Program-made: the position numbers and the translations under genes
NCBI RefSeq assembly: GCF_004193775.1
Contig: NC_041016.1
Location: 45,818,767-45,882,766 of the forward strand
DNA from: Glycine soja
Taxonomy: Eukaryota > Streptophyta > Magnoliopsida > Fabales > Fabaceae
Direction: 5' to 3'
Length of the DNA stretch: 64,000 bases
Shown: positions 37,901-49,259 of the stretch, one piece after another
Layout: each line of letters begins with the position of its first letter
How positions within the stretch are numbered: position 1 is the first letter of the stretch
The notes under the pieces: model-generated
What the model saw: only the letters and a program-made list of their open reading frames with translations
Databases searched by the model: none
What the model was told of the DNA's origin: nothing

Positions 37901-40900
37901 AAAAATGTCAACAATGTAGCTATATGCATATATAGCTACTCAATGAGGTTACTCAATGAAGAATTCTTGCAACCTGGAATCATATTAGAAAAATATAATT
38001 ATAAGGAGGCTGATATATTGCAATTGCAAGTCCGTAGAGCCGTGTGCTCTCTTTAGTCACTGCAGTCTCCTCCACTAGTTTAGGCATTTCTTTTAATGAC
38101 TGACCTTATTTCCCATTTTTAATGCAAATCACACACATTAATCTTGGCATTACTAGTGTAGTTGTGGAAGAAAACAGAGATGAACTACTTTTACATACTT
38201 TCGGCATGATTCACAACTGTTACAAGCTTAAACAAAATATTTACAATTTTTCTTGTGACAGGGCAGCCCTGCGCAACCACAGGATTTGGGGAGAAACATT
38301 TCTATGTGGATGCTGCTTGAGAGAGTGAGATTTACCTTAGATGGTATTGAATGTAACAAAATTGGTGTCAGCTATGAAGCTTTTAATCAACAACCAAACT
38401 TTTGCGCTTCTCCCTTTTGGACCTGCTTGCATAATCAATTGTGGAATTTTCGGGAGGTTGGTACTTCAACAATAATTTTTTCTTCTTTAATTCTTATTCT
38501 CATCTTGCTTTTTTGGTTTCATTTTTGTCATTTTCTATTCACTTCTATTTTGCAAAATGGATTTGGAGAAAAAATTCATTGATAATCATTGAAAATTTGA
38601 AAGAAACTTTCTTGTCCTTAACAGGCTGACCTGAATCGAATAAGTAGGAATCAAGTGCCACTCTATGGTTTGGAAGGAAGGTTTGAAAGAATAAACCAAC
38701 ATCCAGTTACGTTGCAATAATGTTGTATTTATATTTAATATGGTGTCTTCTATTAGAAATTATTTATTTTATTTTATTTGTTTGCAGAGTGCAGGGAGTT
38801 ATTCTTTCTCCATAGGAATTACAGAGGTTCTTAATACAAACCTTGTGCTAGAATTAAGTGCGAATGATGTAGAGTATGTTTATCAAAGGTATAATATTTA
38901 CTTGGTATATACATATGATTTCAAAACAGTCACGAGTGACTTGAAACTTTGTTCCTTTGGTAATATTTCCATGTGAAAATTGATGTGTAAAATTGATTTG
39001 TTATCTTGAATGAGATTGTAAGATGACAAAATCATTTTGAGATGTTGGACTTTGTAGTCATTCACTGACAAAATTGTTTTACCATATGATGTTGAACTCT
39101 ATTTTTCTTTTCTTTTTTGGTGGGGGTGGAAAGCCGTTACCTATCACTTTTTCATATGCCGAATACGAATTGCCAATAATGAAGTATACATAATGAAATT
39201 CCTGATCATAAATGGATGTATACATTTTGAAAATGAGATGGGCAGAGAAAATATTTGAAAAATGATTGTGAGAAGTTTCTGCAATGTAGCCAATTTTGTT
39301 TCTATTGATGCTAGGGTGTGATTTTTGGTTTTAGAAACCTATAATGTCCAACAGCATTATTGTTTTCATAGTAAAAAAAGCTTTTCTAAATTTGTCCCAC
39401 ATGGTTCTTTTTCTCTAGGAGCCCAGGAAAGATAATAAGTGTTAGTGTCCCTACATTTGAAGCCCTAACTCAATTTGGTGTTGCTACAATCACAACTAAG
39501 AATACCGGTGAGGTGGAAGCGTCATATAGTTTGACGGTAGTCTCCTTCGCTATATTGTGTTTCATGACATCTGTCTTTATTATCCAATGCTCCTTATACT
39601 CGGACAATGGAATGTTTGATTTGATTTTTTTTTATTCAATGTCAGATATGCATTATATTAATTTCTATACTTGTGGCACGGTTCTTTAAGGCTTGAGAGT
39701 GTTAGTGGAGTTCTGTTCTATTTTTTTCCCCTTATAATGTCTCATAGGAAACTGGGTTGTGATAAATTTTTTATAAAATTTTTTGACCTGTGCTCATTGT
39801 TGATATGAGGACATGATTGTTTAATTATCATGGTACCTGAAAGCCGCACACCACATATCACTTCCTCCTTGCGTACCATAACATTCAGGGGGGAAATTAT
39901 TGTTTGGTTAAATTAACTCTGGTTAGTTGAATTGACTGCATGACATGAATAGGAATTTAACAGATGCATGCTACTCCTGATGCTTTAGTTTTATTATGGT
40001 TACAAAATTAGGTTCAAATATACTTGATGCTTGCATTGCAGTAATTTTCCTTAGGGTCCAACAAGCTGTAGTTTTAGCTTTGCTATATTGTGTTGTCTTG
40101 CAGTTTAATTGCTCCAGGGATATCACCCTGATGGAGGTATCATGCTAAAACATATGCCAGAAGTTTGTTTTTTTGCCCCTTTTTGTTCTATACTTTCATA
40201 GGTCTTCTATTATGTTTTTTCTTGTTTGCTTGTAAACATGGTTCAGGAGCAATTTTTAATAATGAAGCCAAATGAGGTTACAACCCAATCTTGCAAAATC
40301 TACCCAAGCACTGATCAGGCTTCAAAATATTTTTGTGCGGGTAAAGTTGAAGCTTTGGGGATTTATACGTTGTTATCTATTCCGAGGATAAGGAACACAT
40401 TAACATTTACTGTGTCCTTTTTTTGGGTTTTTTGGATGAAGCCGTATTAAAGGATTCTGCTTATAATGAAGTTGATAGAGCTGAATGTCAATTTGCTACT
40501 ACAGCAACTGTTCTTGACAACGACACGCAGGTATGTTCTTTCCTGGTACCTGAATTTAGTATGCTTTATTTTCTATGTCGTGAACACAATGGTATTATTT
40601 AATCCATGTATCTGACTCAGATTTGTATTCACATAAAACGTGAAACTCGCTCAAATCTGGATACTATGTTTCACCATTGCCCATTGGTCTTTTCATCAAA
40701 CTTTAACAACTATAGTTATTTTGAACCGTTGGACAGGACGACAAAGAAGACTTTACAACAGTTCTTTTATCTGCAGTATCAGTACATAGATACGTTTAAT
40801 ATTTTGTTTCTAATTACTTAAAATGGTTAGTAATAAGCTCTAGGGGATCAATAGCAGATCAGTCTGAGTCTGAGACATGAATTTGATATTGTAGAATTGT

Positions 40901-42370
40901 TTCCCGTAGATAGTTCATTAGTAGTCTTCTGATTCTTCACAAAATATGCTAATTATTGGTGATGTTATGACAACAAATTGTGAATAACTAAATCATCTAT
41001 TACTGCAGGGTATGCCTTTTCAACCACCAGAGGCCAGTATAAACAGTTTCTTTGATTCTATCGAAAGCATATGGAATAAAATATGGACAAGCATAACAGA
41101 ATTTATCACTGGAAAAACTTGTAGGTATTATCTTCAACTATACTTTTCATTTGCAAGTTATAAAATTTAAATTCCTACATTTAAAATATAGAAAATATGA
41201 GTTTCTTGAAATTTTGTATATTTTATTCATGGGGAACATTGAGTTGCTTTGATCGGTATATGAACATATCTTTCTTTATCAGCACCACCCACATGTTTCA
41301 AAATTCTACTTATCAAACACGGATGAGTAGCACTGGCTGCTATGAACAAGTGAAATGCATTTTATTTTTCATGAAGGCAATCATTCGAATATTTTGTTAT
41401 TAATAACTTAAAGGATTAAAACTAGGATTATTTTATGCATAAACTATTATTCAGTAACAGAATGAAACAAAAGTTAGTGCACTTATTCGAGATTGTTCTT
41501 TAGTTACATTTGGATAAAAAAAAATTGTATTTTCTTCATGTTCTTTGAAATGTGGTAAACTGATACTGAGTTTGTGCCATATTTCTATTCTTAAGTGATT
41601 TAAATATTTTGTTATAAACTTAAGTATGAATCACGTACAATTGAAGCAGGGTATTGGAAGATCAATAACTGTATGTTGCTTTCTTAATCATAACCTTTTC
41701 TTAATATTGATTCATCTGTCTTAACTAATTATTTGATCAAATCTCTTCCTTGTTCCTCGGTTTGGGTGGAAGAACAGAGAAAAATGCTCTGGGTTTTTTG
41801 ACTTCAAGTGCCACATACAATATGTTTGCTTGAGTTGGGTAATGATGTTTGGTCTGTTTTTGACAATTTTTCCGACAGGTATGACTTCTATTCAATGTCC
41901 ATTAGTATATTATAATTTGAAAATTCAGCAGAACAACTTAAAATAAATACTCTCTTTGAATTGCAGTGCTTGTGGTATTATGGCTTTTGCACCAGAAAGG
42001 TCTATTTGATCCTTTGTATGACTGGTGGGAGGATATCTTAGGCGCTGATGAACAAATCATCATGGATAAACGTAAATTCAAAATTGACAAGGGGCATCAC
42101 CATATTCATGATAACAAACATCATAAGCAAGAACATAGGCACTCTAACTATAGTGCTGAAAATAGGCGAAGGACCACTTATGAGCATATGCACAAGCATT
42201 CTGAAAGGAACTCCGATTATTTTGATGATTTACACCATGTTCATAAAGAAATGCACAAGTATGGGCATAAAAAACTGAATATGGATAATGTGCAGCATAT
42301 TGTTGACCATCCTGTACATCACAAACACAGAAAGAAACGGGATAGCTCAAAGGGGGAGTTAAAGAGATGA
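34923..42370 (+). CDS. HAP2: HAP2/GCS1 gamete fusion protein, 18 exons, intact
   Basis: Single-pass membrane fusogen of sperm cells, needed for gamete membrane fusion. Exons: 34923-35102, 35178-35321, 35533-35621, 35720-35759, 35919-35976, 36058-36118, 36775-36853, 37112-37246, 38262-38456, 38625-38705, 38788-38888, 39419-39536, 40104-40136, 40247-40340, 40442-40530, 41009-41124, 41778-41878, 41967-42370. They join in frame to 705 codons plus stop, the length I recall for Arabidopsis HAP2. Signal peptide at residues 1-23 ([16 protein letters not shown]). The Cys-rich HAP2-GCS1 domain at about 152-200 includes [20 protein letters not shown] transmembrane segment at about 554-579 ([20 protein letters not shown]) follows the juxtamembrane Cys cluster [10 protein letters not shown]. 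The tail (605-705) is basic with 21 His. Intron 3 uses a GC donor. No lesion seen. The fold is class II fusogen by family knowledge. Confidence 0.96.
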
Positions 42371-43235
42371 AGCTAAAACATGATAAAGTGAGGCAAGAAA
42401 ATTATGACAAACACATACAAGTTCTGCTAGACGAGCCAGAGGCTGAGTGGATTGAAGCCTGAACGTATAATTTAATGTACATACTTTTTAATTTCTGACA
42501 CTAACGTTTTAGAGAAACTTGTTATGTATTTCATAGAATCATAGTTACGGTTTTTATCCTTTTACCTTCTCCCGTTTCCACTACTAGTCTTCCTTCTTGC
42601 TTTCTCTTACTTTTTAATAGGGTGGGGCGGACAACAATTGAGGAAAAAAACTTATTGAAAGATAGATTTAGAATGTTATGTACATAAAACATATTTTATA
42701 GGAAGGAAATAGCTAATCTACAATTTGATCCATAAAAGTAAGGACTTGTGTTGCTTTGGTTTGTCAAATGGCAAACTTCCAAAAAATTATAACTTGGCGA
42801 GTTTGTCAACATTAAACAATTTTGTCCTCAATTGATTACTTTATATAGACTAAAACCTTTAAAGATGCAACTTGCAAGCAGTAAAAATTGTGACTTTCAA
42901 AAGGGAAAATTGTATATTAACTCAGGATATAATCTGAAGCATTTACACCCACTTGTTACGAAAGTACAAGTTTCCTTCCCTTCCCCCTCATTGCATTTTT
43001 GCAAGGTAAGGCACGTCATATTTTGGTTTTGAACCATGTTTTTCATTAAAACCCTGTAGTATATTGAGAAGAAAATCTAATAAAAACAACTTTTAAGAGA
43101 CCTAATCAAAACTGAGTGAGAGATCCTTATGGTTACTTTTCTGGCTTCCATAAGAATTTCATTCCCTTGTGTTTCTTGAAAATGTCAAACCTAAATTTCT
43201 ACCATATATGAGTCTCTCTTGTGTAGTTTTGGTCT
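42371..43235. other. HAP2 3' flank, no other gene
   Basis: Collinear with 24430-25286 in the duplicate. It holds the presumed HAP2 3' untranslated region and AT-rich spacer. No further coding feature is seen. Confidence 0.5.
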
Positions 43236-43523
43236 CTAATTTGTAATGGTATATTCTGGTTCCAGCTGTTTCCTTTGATCTTTTTCCATGATCTGGACGT
43301 GAAAGCCATTTGGAAAATGTAAACCCGGAGTTCGAAGGATGTTTCCTCCTTTGATGGGTCGCCACCTGAAATATTCATATGCTAATTACTTACAGAGAGA
43401 TTTTGCATGTCAATTTAAGTTCGCACCCATGGCGTTGTCATTTCATAATCTTACCTGTACTTTGTTACCAAGCTATGAATATGAATAAACATAGCCATCT
43501 GAACCTTAGTGAAGTCCGTTCCA
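43236..43523 (-). pseudogene. CYP87-like cytochrome P450 C-terminal remnant
   Basis: On the minus strand, exon 43455-43523 encodes LRYCVGTDFTKVQMAMFIHI and then HSLVTKYR, ending at a GTAAGA donor. Here the haem-ligand Cys is kept. The last exon, 43236-43365, encodes WRPIKGGNILRTPGLHFPNG then FHVQIMEKD and ends at TAG. The exon is cut at 43523, just before the FGGG of the haem loop, and no upstream P450 exons follow. The rest of the enzyme (more than 400 residues) is missing. The partner copy at 25.3-25.6 kb keeps more of the exon but lacks the Cys. CYP87 is my best family match. Confidence 0.7.
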
Positions 43524-43769
43524 ACACAATATCTCAAGTCAAAAGGAGGAATGAAAAGTTTGTTGCTATATAACCCTGTTTATGATCTTGTGGTTCAAAT
43601 AAGCAAGTTGTTTTCTATTTTAATGCTGCAAGATAGAAATTTTCAATGGACAAAACAACCGCTTAATGGTTATGTATAAGCATAGAGAAATACACCAAAA
43701 AGAAAAAAAACGCATATAAAGCAAGCAATTATATATATTTATATATATAGACAACCAACAAAAGCTAAA

Positions 43770-44400
43770 TGAATCAAGACTTGGCAGGTGTTGGTGACTC
43801 CTTTTGTCAGGCCTAAGTTGAGCCGTTTCATTCATAAAACACAATCTTGGCACAGGTTATATAAGTTTGGACCCCTGTTATTTCCAGAATTTTCTGTATC
43901 TCCGACACCCTTATGGCATCATGGTATGAAGATCTCCTTGTCTTTCATAAACTAATAAAGAATTGAAAGAATACAATAACAACCCATCAAAGACAATTTT
44001 TTTAGAATCAATCAAAAAGGGTTGGATCCTAAGAAAGTAATAATGTAGGAAAGTTACGCAATCAGATTACAGGCATCCAAATCCTTAGTTATGCCTTTCG
44101 GGAGTTTAAATCCCCACAAAATTGCATCAAATTGAGCCATAGATCCTCAAAGACAATTAGTTATTAGTTAACAAAATTTTAACCCAAAGTTTTTACCTGA
44201 ATAGCTTTGTGTTCTCTGTTAGAAGCAAGACAGTCTGAACAAAGGGCTCCATTCATACAATCCGAGCAATACGTGTTGCATTCACTTTTGTGGAAATCTG
44301 TGTGGACTTTGCATTGAACAAAAAAGGCTTGTTTGGAGAAATGGCCTAAGCCATGGTGGCCACTTGTTTTCTTCTTCATTCTTTCCAAATTCCAATTGTT
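43770..44400 (-). pseudogene. PLATZ transcription factor-like gene remnant
   Basis: The exon at 44197-44400 (minus) encodes [13 protein letters not shown], then, after a one-base frame break near 44325, [34 protein letters not shown] and REHKAIQ to a CAG|GTAAAA donor. A second stretch at about 43830-43945 encodes [20 protein letters not shown] then [12 protein letters not shown] and a stop. The Cys/His pattern (CKVH...C..C..CMNGALC..CL) is the PLATZ zinc-binding domain. The frame break, the stop and the scrambled last exon mark a pseudogene. Its duplicate lies at 26.4-27.1 kb. Confidence 0.75.
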
Positions 44401-45424
44401 GAATATGCTGTAAATTTCTAGAATCATCACAATAGAATTTTCTACAAGAAAATACTACGCTAGACAATACTCTCAGAAATAGATTAATCTAGAAAGTTCA
44501 TGTATGAAAGTCTTAAAAACTGAGATCTTGAACTAGAAAATGAATTTAAGAAATAGAAAATCTAGAAGTGAATGTGCTTGTAATTACTAGAAAGATGTAA
44601 ACAGTAAATGCTAAAAATAAGTCGGTGAATGAAACACATAAATAGGTAATGTTGTACTAATTATAACTTGTGAGAAATCAATACAACCCCTTCTATTGTT
44701 CAAGAGCTACACGGCCACTTCTATTGCTTGTCTTCAAAATTTTCTAACTACACTTCCTTCTTAAATCCCACCCCACTAAATACCATTCAACAATTGACCA
44801 ATTTTCTATTCCCCTAAAATACTAACTCCAATATCATCGTCTTCATTGAGGCCTCTCACCCCAAATACACCTCCTCCACCCCCTAATTCCATATAATAAT
44901 ACAATCAATAACAAATGACAATTTGCAAAATACAAGAAAAATAAATAAGAAAAATGAAAAAAAAGTAGATAAATAAATACACCTGTGGTATATGTGTGAG
45001 GGGTTACATTGATTGTTGGTTCTAATAATACTAACCATGATTCTTGTTGATGTACTTCTGGATTTGATTTCTCTTATGGTGGGTGGTTATTGATCCTTTA
45101 TGATAACAGACAGAAACAAAAAAAAGAGAAAAGAAAAAGAAGTTTCTCTCAATATGCTTTGGATTTTGTTGCTGAGTATGTACGGTCTCTTGACTGTGCG
45201 AAAAGCTAATGTTAAAATCATGGTTGGTTGGTTGATTTGTGAGGTAGACGTGAGGTAGTGTCTTTCTGCTTCACATTGCAGATTCACATGTTGTGCAGAA
45301 GGAACACTAAAAGGAAAAGAAATAAGAAAATGTGAGTTCAGGGTTTAGGGTCCCAATGTTCAAATGAGGGGAAATGTAGTCTATCTATTGTAGTTACCCT
45401 CTATGAAAAGATAACCTATCTCAT
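44401..45424. other. Right part of the duplicated block, no gene
   Basis: Collinear with 27081-27320 plus 31124-31880. It contains the empty site (TAATG near 44647) for copia element 1. No coding feature is seen. Confidence 0.6.
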
Positions 45425-45904
45425 CAAGAACATTTTTGCAGAAAAATGAGCTAGAATTGATTATCGGCAATCACAGTCTCTTGATAATGCTTTTTTTATT
45501 AATTGCATACCACATATGAATATCATAGTTTACCATTTTAATATTCCTGAGAAACTAAAAACATTAAGTTTATCAAAGTCCACCTAAAAGAATAGAAATA
45601 ACTAAATAATTAGTATTTTTGTACTTTTTTAACATTTGGTGCATGTTTTCTACAAAATATTCATTGATAATGTTGTCAAGGACACATTAATAGAAATTTT
45701 GGTAAATAATTTTTATAAATTTAATATTTTAAAATATAGGCGGTATTTATTTTTTCCATCATTAAATATTTTATTAGAAAGAATTTTTCTAAAAATTAAA
45801 CAATTATTAAATGAAAGACATTTAAATTTATTATCTTTCTTGTATCTGTCATCTGAACTCCCTTTAAAAGAACAACAATAATTAAAACTGAGTTGGTCTT
45901 TTTT

Positions 45905-46250
45905 GGGATTTATGTTGAGTTGGAAGTGACGGAAAGGAGAAGAGGAGCAACCGATTATGGCTGCCATTGGTGATTGTAAGAGTCAATGACTAATACCTTT
46001 GATCTTTAGTAAGCAAGAAAATGATGAGTGGTGAGTGTGTGTGAGAGAGAAAAAAAAAAGGATGTATTTTCATTTGCTCTAATACCATGATAAAATTCAA
46101 GGTAGAGAGATGGAAAGAAGAGAAAAGAGAGATTGAATATTACTTTGGATAATGCTCAAAATGAGCAAATCAATTTTTACATGAATATATTGAGTCTGAT
46201 ATAGTTAAACTTGTAACTAATTTGTAACTATCTAAATTATGTTATATTTT
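45905..46250 (-). mobile_element. Copia LTR end plus primer-binding-site fragment
   Basis: Read on the minus strand, an LTR-like stretch ends CTTGAATTTTATCA and is followed at once by TGGTATTAGAGC (46079-46090). That is one base off the copia primer-binding site TGGTATCAGAGC for initiator tRNA-Met. The internal part continues to about 45905. The whole block is absent from copy A at the equivalent point (about 1597), so it is an insertion remnant. The rest of the element is missing. Confidence 0.6.
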
Positions 46251-46769
46251 TAGTGTTGTTCCATGCGCGACTTATTGAAATTGGGTTTCTAAGTACTGTG
46301 TAGGGACTACCGCTCTCAAAAACAACATTTTTCATAATAATAAAGAGTAACACTATTAAAAATTGACATAGTGTTCTACTAAAATTGTGCTATTATAACC
46401 AATTTCGTTTTATGCCCGAGTTACTGACTCCTCGTTTCTAAGAATTATGTGGGCACCACTCTTCTCAACAACAACTTTTTTCATAATAATAATATACCAA
46501 ATTTTAATACTTAGTTGGCCTTCAGCAAACCGTGCGTGATTCCAGGTGTCATTTCATGCATGAGTTCCGGATCTTTGCTTTCCAAGTAACATATGGGACC
46601 ACCATTCTTAATGAAAATATTATTTCATAATAATAACGCATGAAAAAGAAAATAATGCATGGAAATAAACTAAACTTGGTTATTCATAAATCAAATCAAA
46701 TTTGGCTTCAAGAAATTGAGCTCTCCTAGAAGGCCAGACATCAGCACCTTCAGTCTCTACTCAACCAAC

Positions 46770-47147
46770 TAGGCATGGCAATGAAGCCCAAACTCGTGGG
46801 GCTCGCCCCGGACCCACCCCGATTTTGACAGGGAAAACCCGAGTTCGGGGTTGGGTTCGAGTTTTCCCCGACAACCAAAGTTTGGTTCAAGATCGAGGAT
46901 GTGATTATTAATACACTACCTGAACCCGCCCCGCTATTTAAAATTGTTTTTTTCATTCAATGAAAAATATTTTTTTATAAGCATGTCAGGGGTGGGGTGA
47001 GGCGAGGAAAACCCGATCCCATCGAGGGTGGGGATGGGGATAAATCTACACCCCCATCAGGTTTCGAGGGCAAGAGATAAATGGGGAGTCGGGGTCGGAG
47101 GCGGGTTAAGCAAAACCCGACCCCGACCCGCCCCATTGCCATGCCTA
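46770..47147. mobile_element. hAT-type MITE, 378 bp, GC-rich
   Basis: The terminal inverted repeats TAGGCATGGCAATG (46770) and CATTGCCATGCCTA (ending 47147) are perfect over 14 bp. They are flanked by an 8-bp target duplication CAACCAAC (46762-46769 and 47148-47155), the hAT signature. The interior is rich in cccgacccc / ggggtcggg blocks and far more GC-rich than its surroundings. No transposase is encoded. Copy A lacks it. Confidence 0.92.
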
Positions 47148-49259
47148 CAACCAACCAACCTATCCCTACAACCTCCAAAAATATTTAAAAATTAACATAT
47201 TAAAGACTGAAACTTTTCAGTTTTCATAGTGAGGTGTGACACAACCAAAAATATATAAAGCTATAGGAACTAACAAAAAAGAATCAACCTTTTTATTTAA
47301 ATTCCTTCAATGTAAGAGACACTACAATTATTTGAAGATAAGTGCCTCTTTTCTTCTTGTTTATTAGAATTTTCACTAAACCAAGACATTAACAAAATAA
47401 AACTTCCAATATTTGAATTTTTATAAGCAAAAACCTTCCATTTCCCAGGATTCTATATCATTGATATTGGAGTAGACGTCATCGAGCTAGCCGTACATCA
47501 AATTCAGAAATCAGCAACTTAGCAATACACCAAAAGTCTCTTCATATCTTATAGGTGTTGATTTGTTCCTATTAATTATGTGTTAATGAATATCTTTCTA
47601 GACATTTACCAAAGGCCAAACTTGAAACAACTTAGCACATTAAACTTAAAGATCATAAAGACAAGACCCCAAATTAATTGTCCACGGCGTGAAGGAGTAA
47701 CTAAAACCAAAAACCTTAACACCATAGCAACTCCAAGCTTTTAGATGCATGTGCGCACCATATTTACTATACTCCGATCAACTAATGCAATCTATTGATT
47801 GAAAAGATAATTCATACTACTCTTCTAATGTAGTCTACAATTAAAAAATTAATCTCACAGAAAATAGTGCTTAAGCCATTCAAATCAAGTCAACATGACG
47901 GTGGCAACACAACAACAAAGTGGGATCGACAGAGAGAGGGAGAAGGAAGCTTCCTAGAACAAAAAATGGAAATGTAGAAATGAGGTGTGGTTGCTCTACA
48001 TGCAGTTTGAATGGAAACACAAAAATCAGCTGAGGTTGTAATGAAAACGCAAAAATGATATTTGGTTGGTGCTGCTTGTTGACGTGCAGAAGCTTCCTTG
48101 TCCAATGACATGACCTCATAGGTATTGAGGTGCAGAAGTACCTCGGACAGAGGAAGAAACCGTAATTTGTGATTTTTGAAATGTAAAATTTAAAAAATCC
48201 CCGAAATGGGCAGAACTGCGGAAGAAAAGAGAAGTAGAGCTAAAGAGCGTTCACAAACGAAGGATGATTATTTTATTGCCAAAAATGTGTTAAAATGCCA
48301 CGTGTGCTTAGTGATCGTTCTTTTATTATAGTATATAAATTTCATCAACATAAAATATAATATTATTCTAGAACATGGTCAACAACATACAAGGTCATTT
48401 TGTGCTATATAGATAGACAGATTAAAAACATGGAAATCTTCTGAATACTTGATTGTTGAAAGGTTGAGGAACTCTAGTTATGGGAGTGCATGTGAACCCC
48501 GTGCCACGTGTAAATCCCAGGTACCTCTGCGAGTTTGGGTTCCACCATTTGGAGCACATCAATCCATATATAACTCCTATGGCCAAATTAAACATCGCAC
48601 ATTTGAAGACCCCAAAAAATAGATCCAAAAACAGTCTTATATTTAAAATAAAAAGATCTCTTCTGAACATATTTATATTAGTGATTTAAAAATGATATAT
48701 ATAATACACCTCTTTTAATTATTTTAATATAGCATAATGTCTACTACAAGCATATATATTTGCAATAAATGGAGATGATGACGAGATTTCGCTTACAGTC
48801 TAGCACAGTATCCAAGACATATGAAAAGTTTTGGCCTACATTGCCAATAAAGATCTTCAAAATAGACAAAACATAACAATTAAATAAATTCAAACAGTAT
48901 CATCACATAAATTGAAGAAACTCATTGCAAACAAAAGTTTAGATTTTCTTATGTGATATTATACTAACTAGTCAAAATTTAGCCCTTAATTTAAAGCTAC
49001 AGTCGAGAATTTAAATAATAGAAAAAGGATTTGTGGGGCTTTGATGGTGTAGCCATTTTCACCAAAAAGAAGCCAAGTGAAAATTCTAAGGGATCTCCAC
49101 TCCCCAATGCATACCTTCATGTAAACCAAAGAAAATTAAGAGGGAAGTAGTAGCATAATCAAACTACAAAAAATGTCAAGTAGATCTGTTACAAAAATAT
49201 GTGTCCGTACATACTTTTCAATAATTAGAAAGTTCTTGAATAACAATTAAAAAATTAAT

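Noticed and set aside
46750..47178. Two Pro/Gly-rich minus-strand frames near 46.9 kb
   Set aside because: They fall largely within the GC-rich MITE and reflect its base composition.
47880..48119. Overlapping minus-strand frames of 73 and 79 codons
   Set aside because: Low complexity, no splice or family support, and located in repeat copy B.
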